A DNA stretch of 64,000 bases from Pseudoalteromonas shioyasakiensis (GTDB lineage Bacteria > Pseudomonadota > Gammaproteobacteria > Enterobacterales > Alteromonadaceae), in NCBI GenBank assembly GCA_013391845.1, contig CP058414.1, positions 3,210,501-3,274,500 on the forward strand. Reading direction: 5' to 3'. Position numbers and translations under genes: made by a program. The notes beneath the pieces were generated by a model, which saw nothing but the letters and a program-made list of their open reading frames with translations, did not search any database and had not been told where the DNA came from. Positions 37,056 to 45,917 of this stretch are shown piece after piece. Position 1 is the stretch's first letter; every line of letters starts with the position of its first letter.

Positions 37056-37260
37056 CTTTCAGTTTTCAGCCGTCAGCTATCAGATTTAATACAAGGTAGC
37101 GAGTTACAAGAGTAAAGTCGCAAGCTTTTAGGTAACAGCGGGTTTACCCCTCGTAGGCGTGAAATTTATTTCGCACGATGGTTCAACGAGCCATCAGCTT
37201 TCAAACTGACGGCTGACGGCTGACGGCTGACGGCTGACGGCTATCAGACTTGAATATGCG
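37056..37260. repeat. Dispersed-repeat mosaic C, ending in a heptamer array
   Basis: About 200 bp with the same modules and orientation as mosaic B (CAGCCGTCAGCTATCAGATT; GCGTGAAATTTATTTCGC; GATGGTTCAACGAGCCATCA). At 37206-37240 are five perfect copies of CTGACGG. Together B and C flank the sugar dehydrogenase gene as imperfect direct repeats. Confidence 0.85.
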
Positions 37261-37281
37261 AGCTATCGAAATTCAAGCAAT

Positions 37282-37312
37282 AAAAAACCACAGACTCCCT
37301 CTGTGGTTTTTT
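37282..37312. terminator. Bidirectional terminator downstream of the NhaC-type gene
   Basis: ACCACAG / CTGTGGT stem with A-run and T-run flanks. It is oriented to stop the minus-strand transporter transcript and any reading in from mosaic C. Confidence 0.8.
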
Positions 37313-37348
37313 ACTTATAACTTAAGACTTACAGCTTAAAGCTATTAC

Positions 37349-38725
37349 TTATAAAACAATAATACTTGTCACTAGGTAAGCGATGAAGGTTAACGCGCCG
37401 CCGAATAAGGCGTATGGCATTTGGGTTTTAACGTGAGTTAATAGATCACACCCAGATGCAATGGCCGACACCGCGCTGGTATCTGAGATTGGCGAGCAGT
37501 GATCGCCAAACACACCACCACCTAAAATAGCCGCAATGACCAATGAAGGTGGTAATCCTAAAGCTTGAATGAGCGGTACACCAATCGGAATAAGAATTGC
37601 GAAAGTGCCCCACGAGGTACCTGTGGTAAATGAAATCACCGCACCGGTTAAAAACAGTACTGGCACAACCAAGTATATCGGTAAGAAATCACCCACAAGG
37701 CCTGCTACAAACACACCTGTACCTAAATCTTTTAAGCTGGCGCCTAAGGTCAGCGATAACAATACAATAGCAACCAGTGGTAACAGCTCTCCCATACCTT
37801 TAAAGCCGATATCCACCAGCTTATGGTGAGTAAAGTCACGAGAGCTGATCATTAAGAAGTAAGCTACAACACACGCTAAAATAGTTGCATACAGCACTGA
37901 TTTAGAACCACTGCCACTGGCAATATCACCATCGCCAGTCCAGAACATAAAGCCAACCATACTACCAATTAAAGTAATAAGCGGAACAAGCATATAACGC
38001 GCTTTTGAGCCTTTAACTTCTTCAGTCAGTTCGGTTTCTTGTTGTTCAATATTTTCTTCAGCTTGCTTTAATGGGCCATGTACCTTGTCAAAAGTAATAG
38101 TGTAAAACACGATGAGCAAAGTAATAATGGCGTAAAAGTTATAGCCAATACTGCCCCACAATACCGATACCGCCGACTCTTCCATTTCGTAATTGCCAAG
38201 TAGGCCCAGCACGTAAGCGCCCCAGCCATTTAGCAAGATTAAGATACACACAGGAGCGCTGGTACTGTCGATAATATAAGCAAGGCGTGCTCGGCTCATT
38301 TTGAATTTATCGAATAAACCACGCGATAAAATCCCCGAGGTTAATACACTTAAGTTCGATTCAATGAATACCGCAATACCTGAGAACATGGTTAAGTAAC
38401 CCACTTGGCGCTTACTTTTGGCAACCCCTTTGTTCATCAGTAAATTAACTGTAGCAGCCACACCGCCAGATTCACGAATGTAAGCAAGTAAAGCACCAAT
38501 TAGAATACTAAAGATAAGGATACGGCTATTACCAGGGGAGCTGGCAACTTCAATAACTCGCTCAATGGTATTGATAAAGGTGAAAAACAAGGTATTACCT
38601 TCACCATTCAGAGCAAGTAAAAACTCAGACGACGCAACCGCGACCAATAACGCCATGATCACTTCTTTGCGCCAAAACACAATTAAGATAGCAATCAAGG
38701 GTGGTAAAATTGAATACCAAGACAT
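37349..38725 (-). CDS. NhaC-family Na+/H+ antiporter-type transporter
   Basis: A 458-residue polytopic membrane protein of the NhaC family (Pfam PF03553-like). Motifs include VGYLTMFSGIAVFIESNLSV, YIIDSTSAPVCILILLNGWG, FTTGTSWGTFAILIPIG and GGGVFGDHCSPISDTSAVSA. Members exchange Na+ for H+, and some carry malate/lactate or amino acids. It lies 94 bp downstream of the amidase/PBP fusion on the same strand without a clear terminator, so it may export or import a product of muropeptide breakdown such as lactate, or recycle Na+ for the symporter (inference). Confidence 0.85.
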   Translation of the reverse strand: MSWYSILPPLIAILIVFWRKEVIMALLVAVASSEFLLALNGEGNTLFFTFINTIERVIEVASSPGNSRILIFSILIGALLAYIRESGGVAATVNLLMNKGVAKSKRQVGYLTMFSGIAVFIESNLSVLTSGILSRGLFDKFKMSRARLAYIIDSTSAPVCILILLNGWGAYVLGLLGNYEMEESAVSVLWGSIGYNFYAIITLLIVFYTITFDKVHGPLKQAEENIEQQETELTEEVKGSKARYMLVPLITLIGSMVGFMFWTGDGDIASGSGSKSVLYATILACVVAYFLMISSRDFTHHKLVDIGFKGMGELLPLVAIVLLSLTLGASLKDLGTGVFVAGLVGDFLPIYLVVPVLFLTGAVISFTTGTSWGTFAILIPIGVPLIQALGLPPSLVIAAILGGGVFGDHCSPISDTSAVSAIASGCDLLTHVKTQMPYALFGGALTFIAYLVTSIIVL

Positions 38726-38819
38726 AAAAACCCTTTTAAATTAAGAACAACATTTTATTTTTATTATGCGAAAACTCGCTAAGCTTAATGGCTTTGCCAC
38801 TAAACTCAACTTAATTCGA

Positions 38820-41267
38820 CTAGTGATTTAATATACTCTCATAAATCAGTGAGATAATAGAGCCATACTTACCCGTTTCGAAACGTTTGCCAATAAACTC
38901 GTAATTTTCTTGCGAACCTTCAATAGGTGTATGACGAGCATTAGTTAGTAGTACGATGGCAAGGTCATACTCGGGATCTATTACGGTTACAGTGCCAGTC
39001 CAGCCTGTATGACCAAAAGCTCGCGGGCTGGCATAAGGGCCAAAATGCCATTTACGCGCTTGATGCCCCGCTCGTCGCCACCCTAAGCCATAGGTCTCAT
39101 CACTCGCCTCTGGCTTTGTAAATTGTTCGAGTACTTGCGGTGTAAAAATCTGCTTGTTATCGTAGCCGCCACCATTAAGTAGTACTTGCATTAACACTGA
39201 CAAGTCACTGGCGGTACTAAAAAGCCCTGCATGTCCTGCTACGCCACCCAAGGCATAAAACGCTTTTTCGTCATGTACTTCACCTTGTAGTACATCGGTA
39301 CGAATATTTTCAAACTCGATGCGTCCACCTCGGGTGTTACCATTAATCTCAGTGGCGGCAATTTGTGAGGCTAGAAAACCTTTTTGCAGCGGGTTATAAA
39401 CTGTATGCGTTAAACCAAGCGGCTGATAAATTTGGCTTTCAACATAAGTATCGAGCGCCATACCACTAATGCGTTCAACCAGTACACCTAGCAACATATA
39501 ATCGATATCAGAATATAAGTGTTTTACGTTACGGCCAGCGACGAAAGGGACGCCAGTTAATAGCAGGTTTTTAGTACGCAGGCTGTTTTGCGAAAAAAAG
39601 CGCTCACCAAATTTATTATCTTTGCGATGAAAATCAACCACTGCAGGGTAACCCGCACTGTGTGTGAGTAAATCTTTTACTAAGCGCTGCTCACGCCCGC
39701 TGCCTCTAAATTCTGGCAGGTAATAAAATAAAGGTTTCTCTACGTCTAGTTTACCTTCGCTGGCAAGCTTCATGAGTGCAAAGTTAGTGGCAAACATTTT
39801 TGAGTTTGAAGCTATATCAAACAAGGTATCGTTTTGCATGGCTTGTGGGCTGTTAAGCTCACTGCCATCAGCATGATACTTCTTAGCCGCACCATAATGG
39901 CTTAATTTAATCAGTTTGCCATCTTTAACAACGGCAAGTACAGCGCCCGGAAAGCCCTCTTGAATCTCTTGATTTATTAATTCATCAACGGCAGTAAAGC
40001 GTTTTTGTGAGCTGCTTTTGTCCAGCTTTGGATAGGGAAAACGTAAGGTTAAGCTTGCCCCCTCAGGCAATACATTCTCTACTTTATAAGTGTTAATGCC
40101 ATTATGGGTACGCTTAGCTAAACTGTATTGATATATTTTTTCAGCTGTTAATGGCGATGCTATATTAATTTTTTCGCCATTTATAAAAATGTCAGCACTG
40201 GTTGCATCCTGATTTTCAATGATGATCTCCCCGCGACCTTTATAAGCTGTAAATGTACCTCTGTCGTTAACAAGCGCGCGACTACTCGGATCAAGTGCTG
40301 GAATACGCACTACAACTTGTGCATTAGCCAGTGTTTTTGGCTCTGGCTCAACCGCTTGCTGTTGCTGCTGATATTCTTGAAATAACCGCTCACTCTTTTT
40401 AGGAAAGTATTTATCTAATAACGCAAAAAGCACAGCGGCACTTCTTGCATCATTATTACCGCTTACATGCCAAGGCAAAAAGTGCATTTGAAAAGCACTT
40501 AAGGCATCGAGCGTTTGCGAGTCAAGCTGACCCGTTGCAATCACCTCATAGCCGTAACTGCGCAATGCTTTTTGCATTAATTCAACAGAAGGCTTTGATG
40601 CACTAAATAGCTGCCAATATTTATCAACAGTGTCGCTTTCATACCACGCACCGATACCAGCTTTATACAGTTGATACCAAGGAAAACGCGGACCAGGGTC
40701 GTTCTTACGGCTTGGGGCAATATCAGAATGGCCAATCACTTGAGTTGGGCCAATATCAGGGTTACGAGCAAGAATATCTTTGCTTAGCTTTATTAGTAGT
40801 TCTATTTGCTTGGCGTCATAGTCTGGAAAAATACATAACTTGCTAGCGTCGTTTTCCATCGCAAGCTTAGTTTGCTCAGGAATATGACAGGTTGGTACAT
40901 TCACTATTTCAATACCAATTGAATGGTCATTTAAATCTTCTCGGCCTTGCCAAAAACTGCGTCCGGCGTGCCATGCTCTGTCTTTTTCATCAACGAGCTG
41001 AATAATTTCTAAATCGTCTTTTGGATAACTTGGATCGCCTGACTCAGGTAATAAATAATGAGAGCTCAAGCCCCCTTCATCGACTAAAGCGTGCATTGAT
41101 TTTTCGTAATCAATGGCGGTGTAATGCATTACTAAAAACTTAACACGGTGGCTATAATTAGCTGACTGTGTGTAGGTATATGGATTACTGGCACAGCTTA
41201 CTAATAATGCCGCACTACTGAGATAACACAGCTGTTTAAGAAATGTTTTCAAAGGGGTAAAACTCAT
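38820..41267 (-). CDS. AmiD-type amidase fused to YfeW-type penicillin-binding protein (lipoprotein)
   Basis: An 815-residue lipoprotein (lipobox LLVSC, Cys about 25). First comes an N-acetylmuramoyl-L-alanine amidase 2 domain (about 40-220; VMHYTA with the first His ligand, WHAGRSFW, IGIEIVN, GHSDIAPSRKNDPGPRFPW). A peptidoglycan-binding helix bundle follows (about 225-290), then a linker domain. The C-terminal half (about 430-815) is a serine beta-lactamase-fold domain very like E. coli YfeW (PBP4B): S487-N-S-K490, Y-S-D in LYSDIDYMLLG, HTGWTGT, and GNTRGGRIEFENIRT. In E. coli yfeW sits beside murQP and amiD is separate. Here both activities are in one protein that could release peptides from MurNAc and trim them. 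Confidence 0.9.
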   Translation of the reverse strand: MSFTPLKTFLKQLCYLSSAALLVSCASNPYTYTQSANYSHRVKFLVMHYTAIDYEKSMHALVDEGGLSSHYLLPESGDPSYPKDDLEIIQLVDEKDRAWHAGRSFWQGREDLNDHSIGIEIVNVPTCHIPEQTKLAMENDASKLCIFPDYDAKQIELLIKLSKDILARNPDIGPTQVIGHSDIAPSRKNDPGPRFPWYQLYKAGIGAWYESDTVDKYWQLFSASKPSVELMQKALRSYGYEVIATGQLDSQTLDALSAFQMHFLPWHVSGNNDARSAAVLFALLDKYFPKKSERLFQEYQQQQQAVEPEPKTLANAQVVVRIPALDPSSRALVNDRGTFTAYKGRGEIIIENQDATSADIFINGEKINIASPLTAEKIYQYSLAKRTHNGINTYKVENVLPEGASLTLRFPYPKLDKSSSQKRFTAVDELINQEIQEGFPGAVLAVVKDGKLIKLSHYGAAKKYHADGSELNSPQAMQNDTLFDIASNSKMFATNFALMKLASEGKLDVEKPLFYYLPEFRGSGREQRLVKDLLTHSAGYPAVVDFHRKDNKFGERFFSQNSLRTKNLLLTGVPFVAGRNVKHLYSDIDYMLLGVLVERISGMALDTYVESQIYQPLGLTHTVYNPLQKGFLASQIAATEINGNTRGGRIEFENIRTDVLQGEVHDEKAFYALGGVAGHAGLFSTASDLSVLMQVLLNGGGYDNKQIFTPQVLEQFTKPEASDETYGLGWRRAGHQARKWHFGPYASPRAFGHTGWTGTVTVIDPEYDLAIVLLTNARHTPIEGSQENYEFIGKRFETGKYGSIISLIYESILNH

Positions 41268-41434
41268 AACAGATTCATACCTGATGATTTAAGCGTTGAC
41301 GATTCTCAGCAATACAGTAGCAACACCTACTTAACATGTAAAATATTTTATTTCACAAACAAAGAATAAAAAGCATATATTATCGATAAGCTACTAAAAA
41401 TAGAGCTATCTCAATAATTAGTGTTGTATCTATT

Positions 41435-41459
41435 ATGGAATAAAACTATATTATTCCAT
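41435..41459. promoter_or_regulatory. Candidate MurR-type operator in the divergent promoter region
   Basis: ATGGAATA at 41435-41442 and TATTCCAT at 41452-41459 form perfect 8-bp arms around a 9-bp spacer. A third arm, TATTCCAA, lies at 41475-41482. The same arms occur at 51112-51130. The region is between the amidase/PBP fusion gene and the MurR-like gene. Confidence 0.6.
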
Positions 41460-41604
41460 CTAAATTAAGAAAAATATTCCAAACTTAGGTTAGCTAAAAC
41501 AAAAATAAGTCGTCATGTTAAGCAAACAATGCGCCCAAGCCCTGTGTTTATAATTGAACCATTGCTTTGCGTTTTGACTAAGTTAAGCAAACAAAGTGAG
41601 CCCT

Positions 41605-42450
41605 ATGTCTACTTTTGTAAAAATAAAAGCCTTACGTCAATCTCTATCGAGCAGCGAAGCCAAGCTTGCTGACTTTACGTTAAATTCAGCGAATGCTATT
41701 CGTAATTTATCATCGGTTGAACTAGCAAAAGTGGTTGGTGTAAGCCAATCAAGTGTGGTGAAGTTTTCACAAAAATTAGGTTATAAAGGCTTTCCTGCTT
41801 TTAAGCTTGCGGTAATTGATGCCCTTAATGATGAAAGCAGCGAACCTAAGCTACATGGTAAAATCACCCTTAATGACTCGCTAGAGCAAATCGCCGAAAA
41901 GCTATTAAGCAGTAAACTGGCGGTATTAACCGAAACCAAGAACCTAAACGAAGCGCCGGCAGTTGAAAAAGCAGTAGAGCTATTAAAATCTGCAAAACGC
42001 ATTCTAATTTGTGGTTTAGGTGGCTCGGCTCTGGTTGCAAAAGATTTTTCTTATAAATTACAAAAACTCGGTATGCCAGCAATTGCGGAGCCGGATGGGC
42101 ACGCACAACTTGCGTATGTGGCGACGTTTTCAAAAGGTGATTTGGTCATTGCGATAAGTGAATCAGGTATGACTCGCGAAATTGCCGAAGTTGTAAAGCA
42201 AGCCAAGAAAAATTCAAGCTCGGTGATCTCAGTCACAAAATTTGGTAGTAGCCTTGTAGCCGACTCAGCAGATGTAAAGCTTTATTCGGTTGCTGAAGGC
42301 GAATCTGTGCGTTTATCATCAATTTTAGCGCGTACGGCACAAGATTTTGTAATCGACATTTTGTTTATCGCCCTAACGCAATCGAGCCGCCAAGGTCGCA
42401 AGTTACTAGAACATTCTAATGAAGTTGTTGGGGAATTTAAGAATAACTAA
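41605..42450 (+). CDS. MurR/RpiR-family transcription regulator with SIS domain
   Basis: A 281-residue regulator. An N-terminal RpiR-type helix-turn-helix (about 1-75; LSSVELAKVVGVSQSSVVKF, KLGYKGFPAFKLAV) is followed by a SIS sugar-phosphate-binding domain (about 125-265; LICGLGGSALVAKDFSYKL, VIAISESGMTREI, SVTKFGSSLVADSADV). E. coli MurR binds MurNAc-6-phosphate and represses murQP. Location between the amidase/PBP fusion and the receptor gene, in a murQ locus, makes this the likely local regulator. The start at 41605 has AAAGTGAG upstream; a GTG at 41596 is in frame. Confidence 0.88.
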   Translation: MSTFVKIKALRQSLSSSEAKLADFTLNSANAIRNLSSVELAKVVGVSQSSVVKFSQKLGYKGFPAFKLAVIDALNDESSEPKLHGKITLNDSLEQIAEKLLSSKLAVLTETKNLNEAPAVEKAVELLKSAKRILICGLGGSALVAKDFSYKLQKLGMPAIAEPDGHAQLAYVATFSKGDLVIAISESGMTREIAEVVKQAKKNSSSVISVTKFGSSLVADSADVKLYSVAEGESVRLSSILARTAQDFVIDILFIALTQSSRQGRKLLEHSNEVVGEFKNN

Positions 42451-42480
42451 TTTCTTATTTTCTACGATAAGAACACTAAT

Positions 42481-42502
42481 AAGCAGCTCTGGCTGCTTTT
42501 TT
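42481..42502 (+). terminator. Intrinsic terminator after the MurR-like gene
   Basis: AGCAGC / GCTGCT stem with a 4-nt loop and a T-run. The remaining 42503-42827 is the receptor-gene leader and promoter region, with no open frame of note. Confidence 0.8.
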
Positions 42503-42666
42503 AGTGCCTGAATTTTACCTTAAATTAACGACTCAACACTGCCTTCACCCCATATAATGCTTCTGTTAAGCCACTGACTAAGAAGTCATAATTTCTTACA
42601 AAATTGTACTAAGAATAAATTAGCACCCTGCTAAAGCAAGTCATTACTGAGCTTTACCTAAAATCG

Positions 42667-42685
42667 GTTATATATTTTATTCCTA
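42667..42685. promoter_or_regulatory. Weak MurR-type half-site before the receptor gene
   Basis: One good arm (TATTCCTA at 42678-42685) with a poor partner (GTTATATA, 4 of 8) at 3-bp spacing. It is noted because of its place before the TonB-dependent receptor gene. Confidence 0.25.
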
Positions 42686-42827
42686 AAAACCAACCTTTAA
42701 ATGAAAAAATATTCTTGACCAACTTAGATAACACCTGTTTAATATGTGGGCAACATAATTTTAAAGTTCATAAGTCTCAATTGGGTAAGTAGTCCAGCAA
42801 AGCATATAAATATAAGGACGGGAAACA

Positions 42828-45800
42828 ATGAAACAACATGCATCCACACTCGCAATGAGCTATATAGCAAAAGCGACAAGCAATGCACTTCGCGCAAAGA
42901 AAACAGCCTTCACCGGTGTTGTTATGGCCGCAGCTCTAGCCAGCGCGCCAGCCTTTGCAAATCTAACCGGCGGGATCAAAGGTAAAGTATCATCACCTAA
43001 AGCGCAGCAGTCACTGGCGGGGATCACAGTTACAGCAAAAAGTAATGTGATGCCAAAACCACGTACAGTCGTTACGCGAGAAGATGGCAGCTACGACTTA
43101 CCGCAATTAAAACCAGGTACTTATGAACTGACTTTCACTGATAAAAACGGTGTAACTCAAACCATGACTGTCGACGTTTTACTTGAGCAAACATCAAGCT
43201 TAAATGTCACTATGGGCGGTGCTAACGAAAACGTTGAAGTCATTACAGTTACTGGCAGTAAATTATTCCGCCAAGGTAAGTCTGCACTGACTAACTCATT
43301 AGGCGAAGAAGCAATCAACAGCGTGCCAGTTGGTCAAGATTACCGTGACCTACTAAAACTTGTTCCGGGTGTTGAGCTATCAGAAAATGCAACGCTTGGT
43401 CCATCAGCAGGTGGTTCGGGTGTTGATAACTCTTACGGCTTTGACGGCGTAGATGTTTCACTCCCAATGTTTGGTAACTTAGCATCTGAGCCATCAACCC
43501 ATGACGTTGCTTACGTTACTATGGACCGCGGTGGTGCAAAAGCCGTTGGCTTTAACCGCTCAGGTGGTTTCTCAATTAACACCGTATCAAAATCAGGTAC
43601 TGACGAATTCCACGGCAATGTTGAATACAAAGTTCAACCTAAGAGTTTAGTGGCAACACCAACAGGCCAAGAAAGCTATGAGCTTGATAAAAGCTGGTTA
43701 ACAGCAAGTTTAGGCGGCCCACTCATTGAAGATACGTTGTATTTTTATACTTCTTATTACCGCCCAGAAGAAAAGCGTACCAATAAAGATACTGCCTATG
43801 GTGCTGTAAAAGACTTTAAAAGTGTTCGTGATGAGTATTTTGGTAAATTAACTTGGGCACCTACTGACGATATTTTACTTAATATTTCACAGCGTACCTC
43901 AGAAAAAACCATTGAAGGCCGTTCAATTGGCGCTTACGAAACTGACAGTGTATCTGCTGGTGATGAAGCCAACCAAGATATCTTTACTTTAGATGGTTCG
44001 TGGATTTTAGGCGATGCAACAACTCTTTCATTCCAATACAGTAAATTAGAGATAGAAACAGCAGGTAAGCCAGATACTGAATTATCAGTAGTACCTTCAT
44101 TAACGAGCCAGCTTGACTTAAATAATCTAACTGAAATGGGTTACTTCAGTGTCCCTAGCTTATTAGATGCTGATGATAACTACACTGCGGAACAAATTGC
44201 TGCATATAATGCAGGCGCAGCACCACTAATTGCACAATACGGTTATACCGAAGATGGTCAAATGCGAGGCGGCGGCGGTGTTGGTGCGTATTACCGATAC
44301 GATAATATCGACTTCTACCGTGATAGCTTTGAGTTAAATCTAGAACATGAATTTACTTGGGGCGATAGCTACCATACATTACATTTAGGTGGCGAGTGGA
44401 AAGAAGGTAAAGAAGTACTGTCTCGTCTTTCAAATGGTTGGGGTAGCATCTCTTATGTTGGCGGCCTAGATGAAAGCTTAGAAGAAGGCAGCTCTGCGCC
44501 GGTTATTTACCGTGCTCGCGTGCAACAAATGAGCTTAGTAGCAGGTGGTGATGCCGTTTCTGCTATTAACTCAGAAATGGAAACCCTTAACTTCGAAATC
44601 AACGACACCATTGAAGTAGGTGATTGGACTTACAATGTGGGTGTGTTAGTGAGCCGCGATACTTGGTATGGCCAAGGCCTTAAATCGGCATCTGGCACGA
44701 TCTCAGGTTATGAGTTAGCCCCAGGCGAAAAATACAAAATGTACCAAACAGATTGGTCAGATATGATCCAACCGCGTTTAGGTGTGAATTGGAACTATGC
44801 AGATCAAGACGCTATATTTGCTAACTTCTCAATGTATAACCCAGAAGCAAGCTCACTTGCACGTGCCGCCTCTTGGGACCGTAATACCCGTGCCGAAATC
44901 GAAGTTGAATTTGATGCAGACGGCAACGTAATTTATGCAGAGCCGCGTCAAGGTTCATCTGGTAAAGTATTTGCTGATAACTTAAAACCTCGTCAAATCA
45001 AAGAGTTTACGCTTGGTACTACTAAATATGTGGGCTCTGATTTAGTATTACGTGCTCATGTTCGTCACCGTAAGGCATCGCATTTCTGGGAAGATATGCC
45101 AAACAATGCCCGCTTAACTGACTACTCTGGCGTTGATGCTGATGGCGTACCACAACATATTGCAGACAAAGGCCTTTATGTCGATAACCTCGCTGAAATC
45201 CGCGATGAAATTGGTGGTTCATCTTATGTTATTGCCGAAGTAGATGGTGGCGAGACTAAATATTGGGAAGCAAGCATCGAAGCTGAATACCTAGGTGAAA
45301 ACAGCTATATCAATGCTTCTTATGTTTGGAGTCATTACTACGGTAACTTCGACCAAGATAACACCACAGCAACAACAGATGCGAATACCTTCATTGGTTC
45401 ATCAAACTATGGTGATGGCCGTGGTCGTTACCCTTGGGATTACAAATACGGCACATTATCAGGTGATAAACCGCATAAAGTAAAAGTCTATGGTTACTAT
45501 ACAGTGCCATGGGATGCAAACATTGGTGCATACTTTGTATTCCAGTCGGGTAAACCTTGGGAAGCATGGGATGGTTCAATCTACGGTTACTCAAGTGGCA
45601 CAACGCGTTACAGCGAGCCTGCAGGCAGTCGTCGTAGTCCAAGCCATTGGCAACTTGACTTAAACTACACCCAAGACTTTAAGTTCTCAGGTGACATGGA
45701 ACTACAATTCCGTGCTGATATTTTCAATGTATTTGACCGTCAAACAGGTTACAACAATAACCCATATGTCTCGTCAGAAAACTTTGGTGAATATCGTAAC

Positions 45801-45848
45801 TACTACAGCCCACGTCGCGTGCAGCTGTCGTTTAACTTCAAGTTCTAA
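42828..45848 (+). CDS. TonB-dependent receptor with N-terminal carboxypeptidase-regulatory-like domain
   Basis: A 1006-residue outer-membrane receptor. A signal region (about 1-45; ends APAFANL) is followed by a CarboxypepD_reg-like beta-sandwich (about 48-130; GGIKGKVSSPKAQQSLAGI, TREDGSYDLPQLKPGTYEL). A plug follows (about 138-260; LLKLVPGVELSENATL, GFDGVDVSLPMFG, NTVSKSGTDEFHG), then a beta-barrel ending RVQLSFNFKF with a terminal Phe. This Oar-like layout usually imports oligomers such as peptides or glycans. Location beside the MurR-like gene suggests muropeptides as cargo (inference). A strong AAGGACGGGAAA site precedes the ATG. Confidence 0.9.
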   Translation: MKQHASTLAMSYIAKATSNALRAKKTAFTGVVMAAALASAPAFANLTGGIKGKVSSPKAQQSLAGITVTAKSNVMPKPRTVVTREDGSYDLPQLKPGTYELTFTDKNGVTQTMTVDVLLEQTSSLNVTMGGANENVEVITVTGSKLFRQGKSALTNSLGEEAINSVPVGQDYRDLLKLVPGVELSENATLGPSAGGSGVDNSYGFDGVDVSLPMFGNLASEPSTHDVAYVTMDRGGAKAVGFNRSGGFSINTVSKSGTDEFHGNVEYKVQPKSLVATPTGQESYELDKSWLTASLGGPLIEDTLYFYTSYYRPEEKRTNKDTAYGAVKDFKSVRDEYFGKLTWAPTDDILLNISQRTSEKTIEGRSIGAYETDSVSAGDEANQDIFTLDGSWILGDATTLSFQYSKLEIETAGKPDTELSVVPSLTSQLDLNNLTEMGYFSVPSLLDADDNYTAEQIAAYNAGAAPLIAQYGYTEDGQMRGGGGVGAYYRYDNIDFYRDSFELNLEHEFTWGDSYHTLHLGGEWKEGKEVLSRLSNGWGSISYVGGLDESLEEGSSAPVIYRARVQQMSLVAGGDAVSAINSEMETLNFEINDTIEVGDWTYNVGVLVSRDTWYGQGLKSASGTISGYELAPGEKYKMYQTDWSDMIQPRLGVNWNYADQDAIFANFSMYNPEASSLARAASWDRNTRAEIEVEFDADGNVIYAEPRQGSSGKVFADNLKPRQIKEFTLGTTKYVGSDLVLRAHVRHRKASHFWEDMPNNARLTDYSGVDADGVPQHIADKGLYVDNLAEIRDEIGGSSYVIAEVDGGETKYWEASIEAEYLGENSYINASYVWSHYYGNFDQDNTTATTDANTFIGSSNYGDGRGRYPWDYKYGTLSGDKPHKVKVYGYYTVPWDANIGAYFVFQSGKPWEAWDGSIYGYSSGTTRYSEPAGSRRSPSHWQLDLNYTQDFKFSGDMELQFRADIFNVFDRQTGYNNNPYVSSENFGEYRNYYSPRRVQLSFNFKF

Positions 45849-45864
45849 GTTAATTTATCCTGTT

Positions 45865-45889
45865 GGGGCCGCTATTGCGGCCCTTTTTT
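45865..45889 (+). terminator. Intrinsic terminator after the receptor gene
   Basis: GGGCCGC / GCGGCCC perfect stem with a TATT loop and a T-run. Confidence 0.9.
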
Positions 45890-45917
45890 ATGCCTGAAAA
45901 AAGTAAAAGCCAAAAGC

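Noticed and set aside
42700-42725. Second MurR-type site before the receptor gene (ATGAAAAAATATTCTTG)
   Set aside because: Only a few bases match each arm and the region is AT-rich; not distinguishable from chance.
42746-42985. Plus-strand frame overlapping the start of the TonB receptor gene
   Set aside because: It lacks a ribosome site and overlaps the well-supported receptor gene in another frame.
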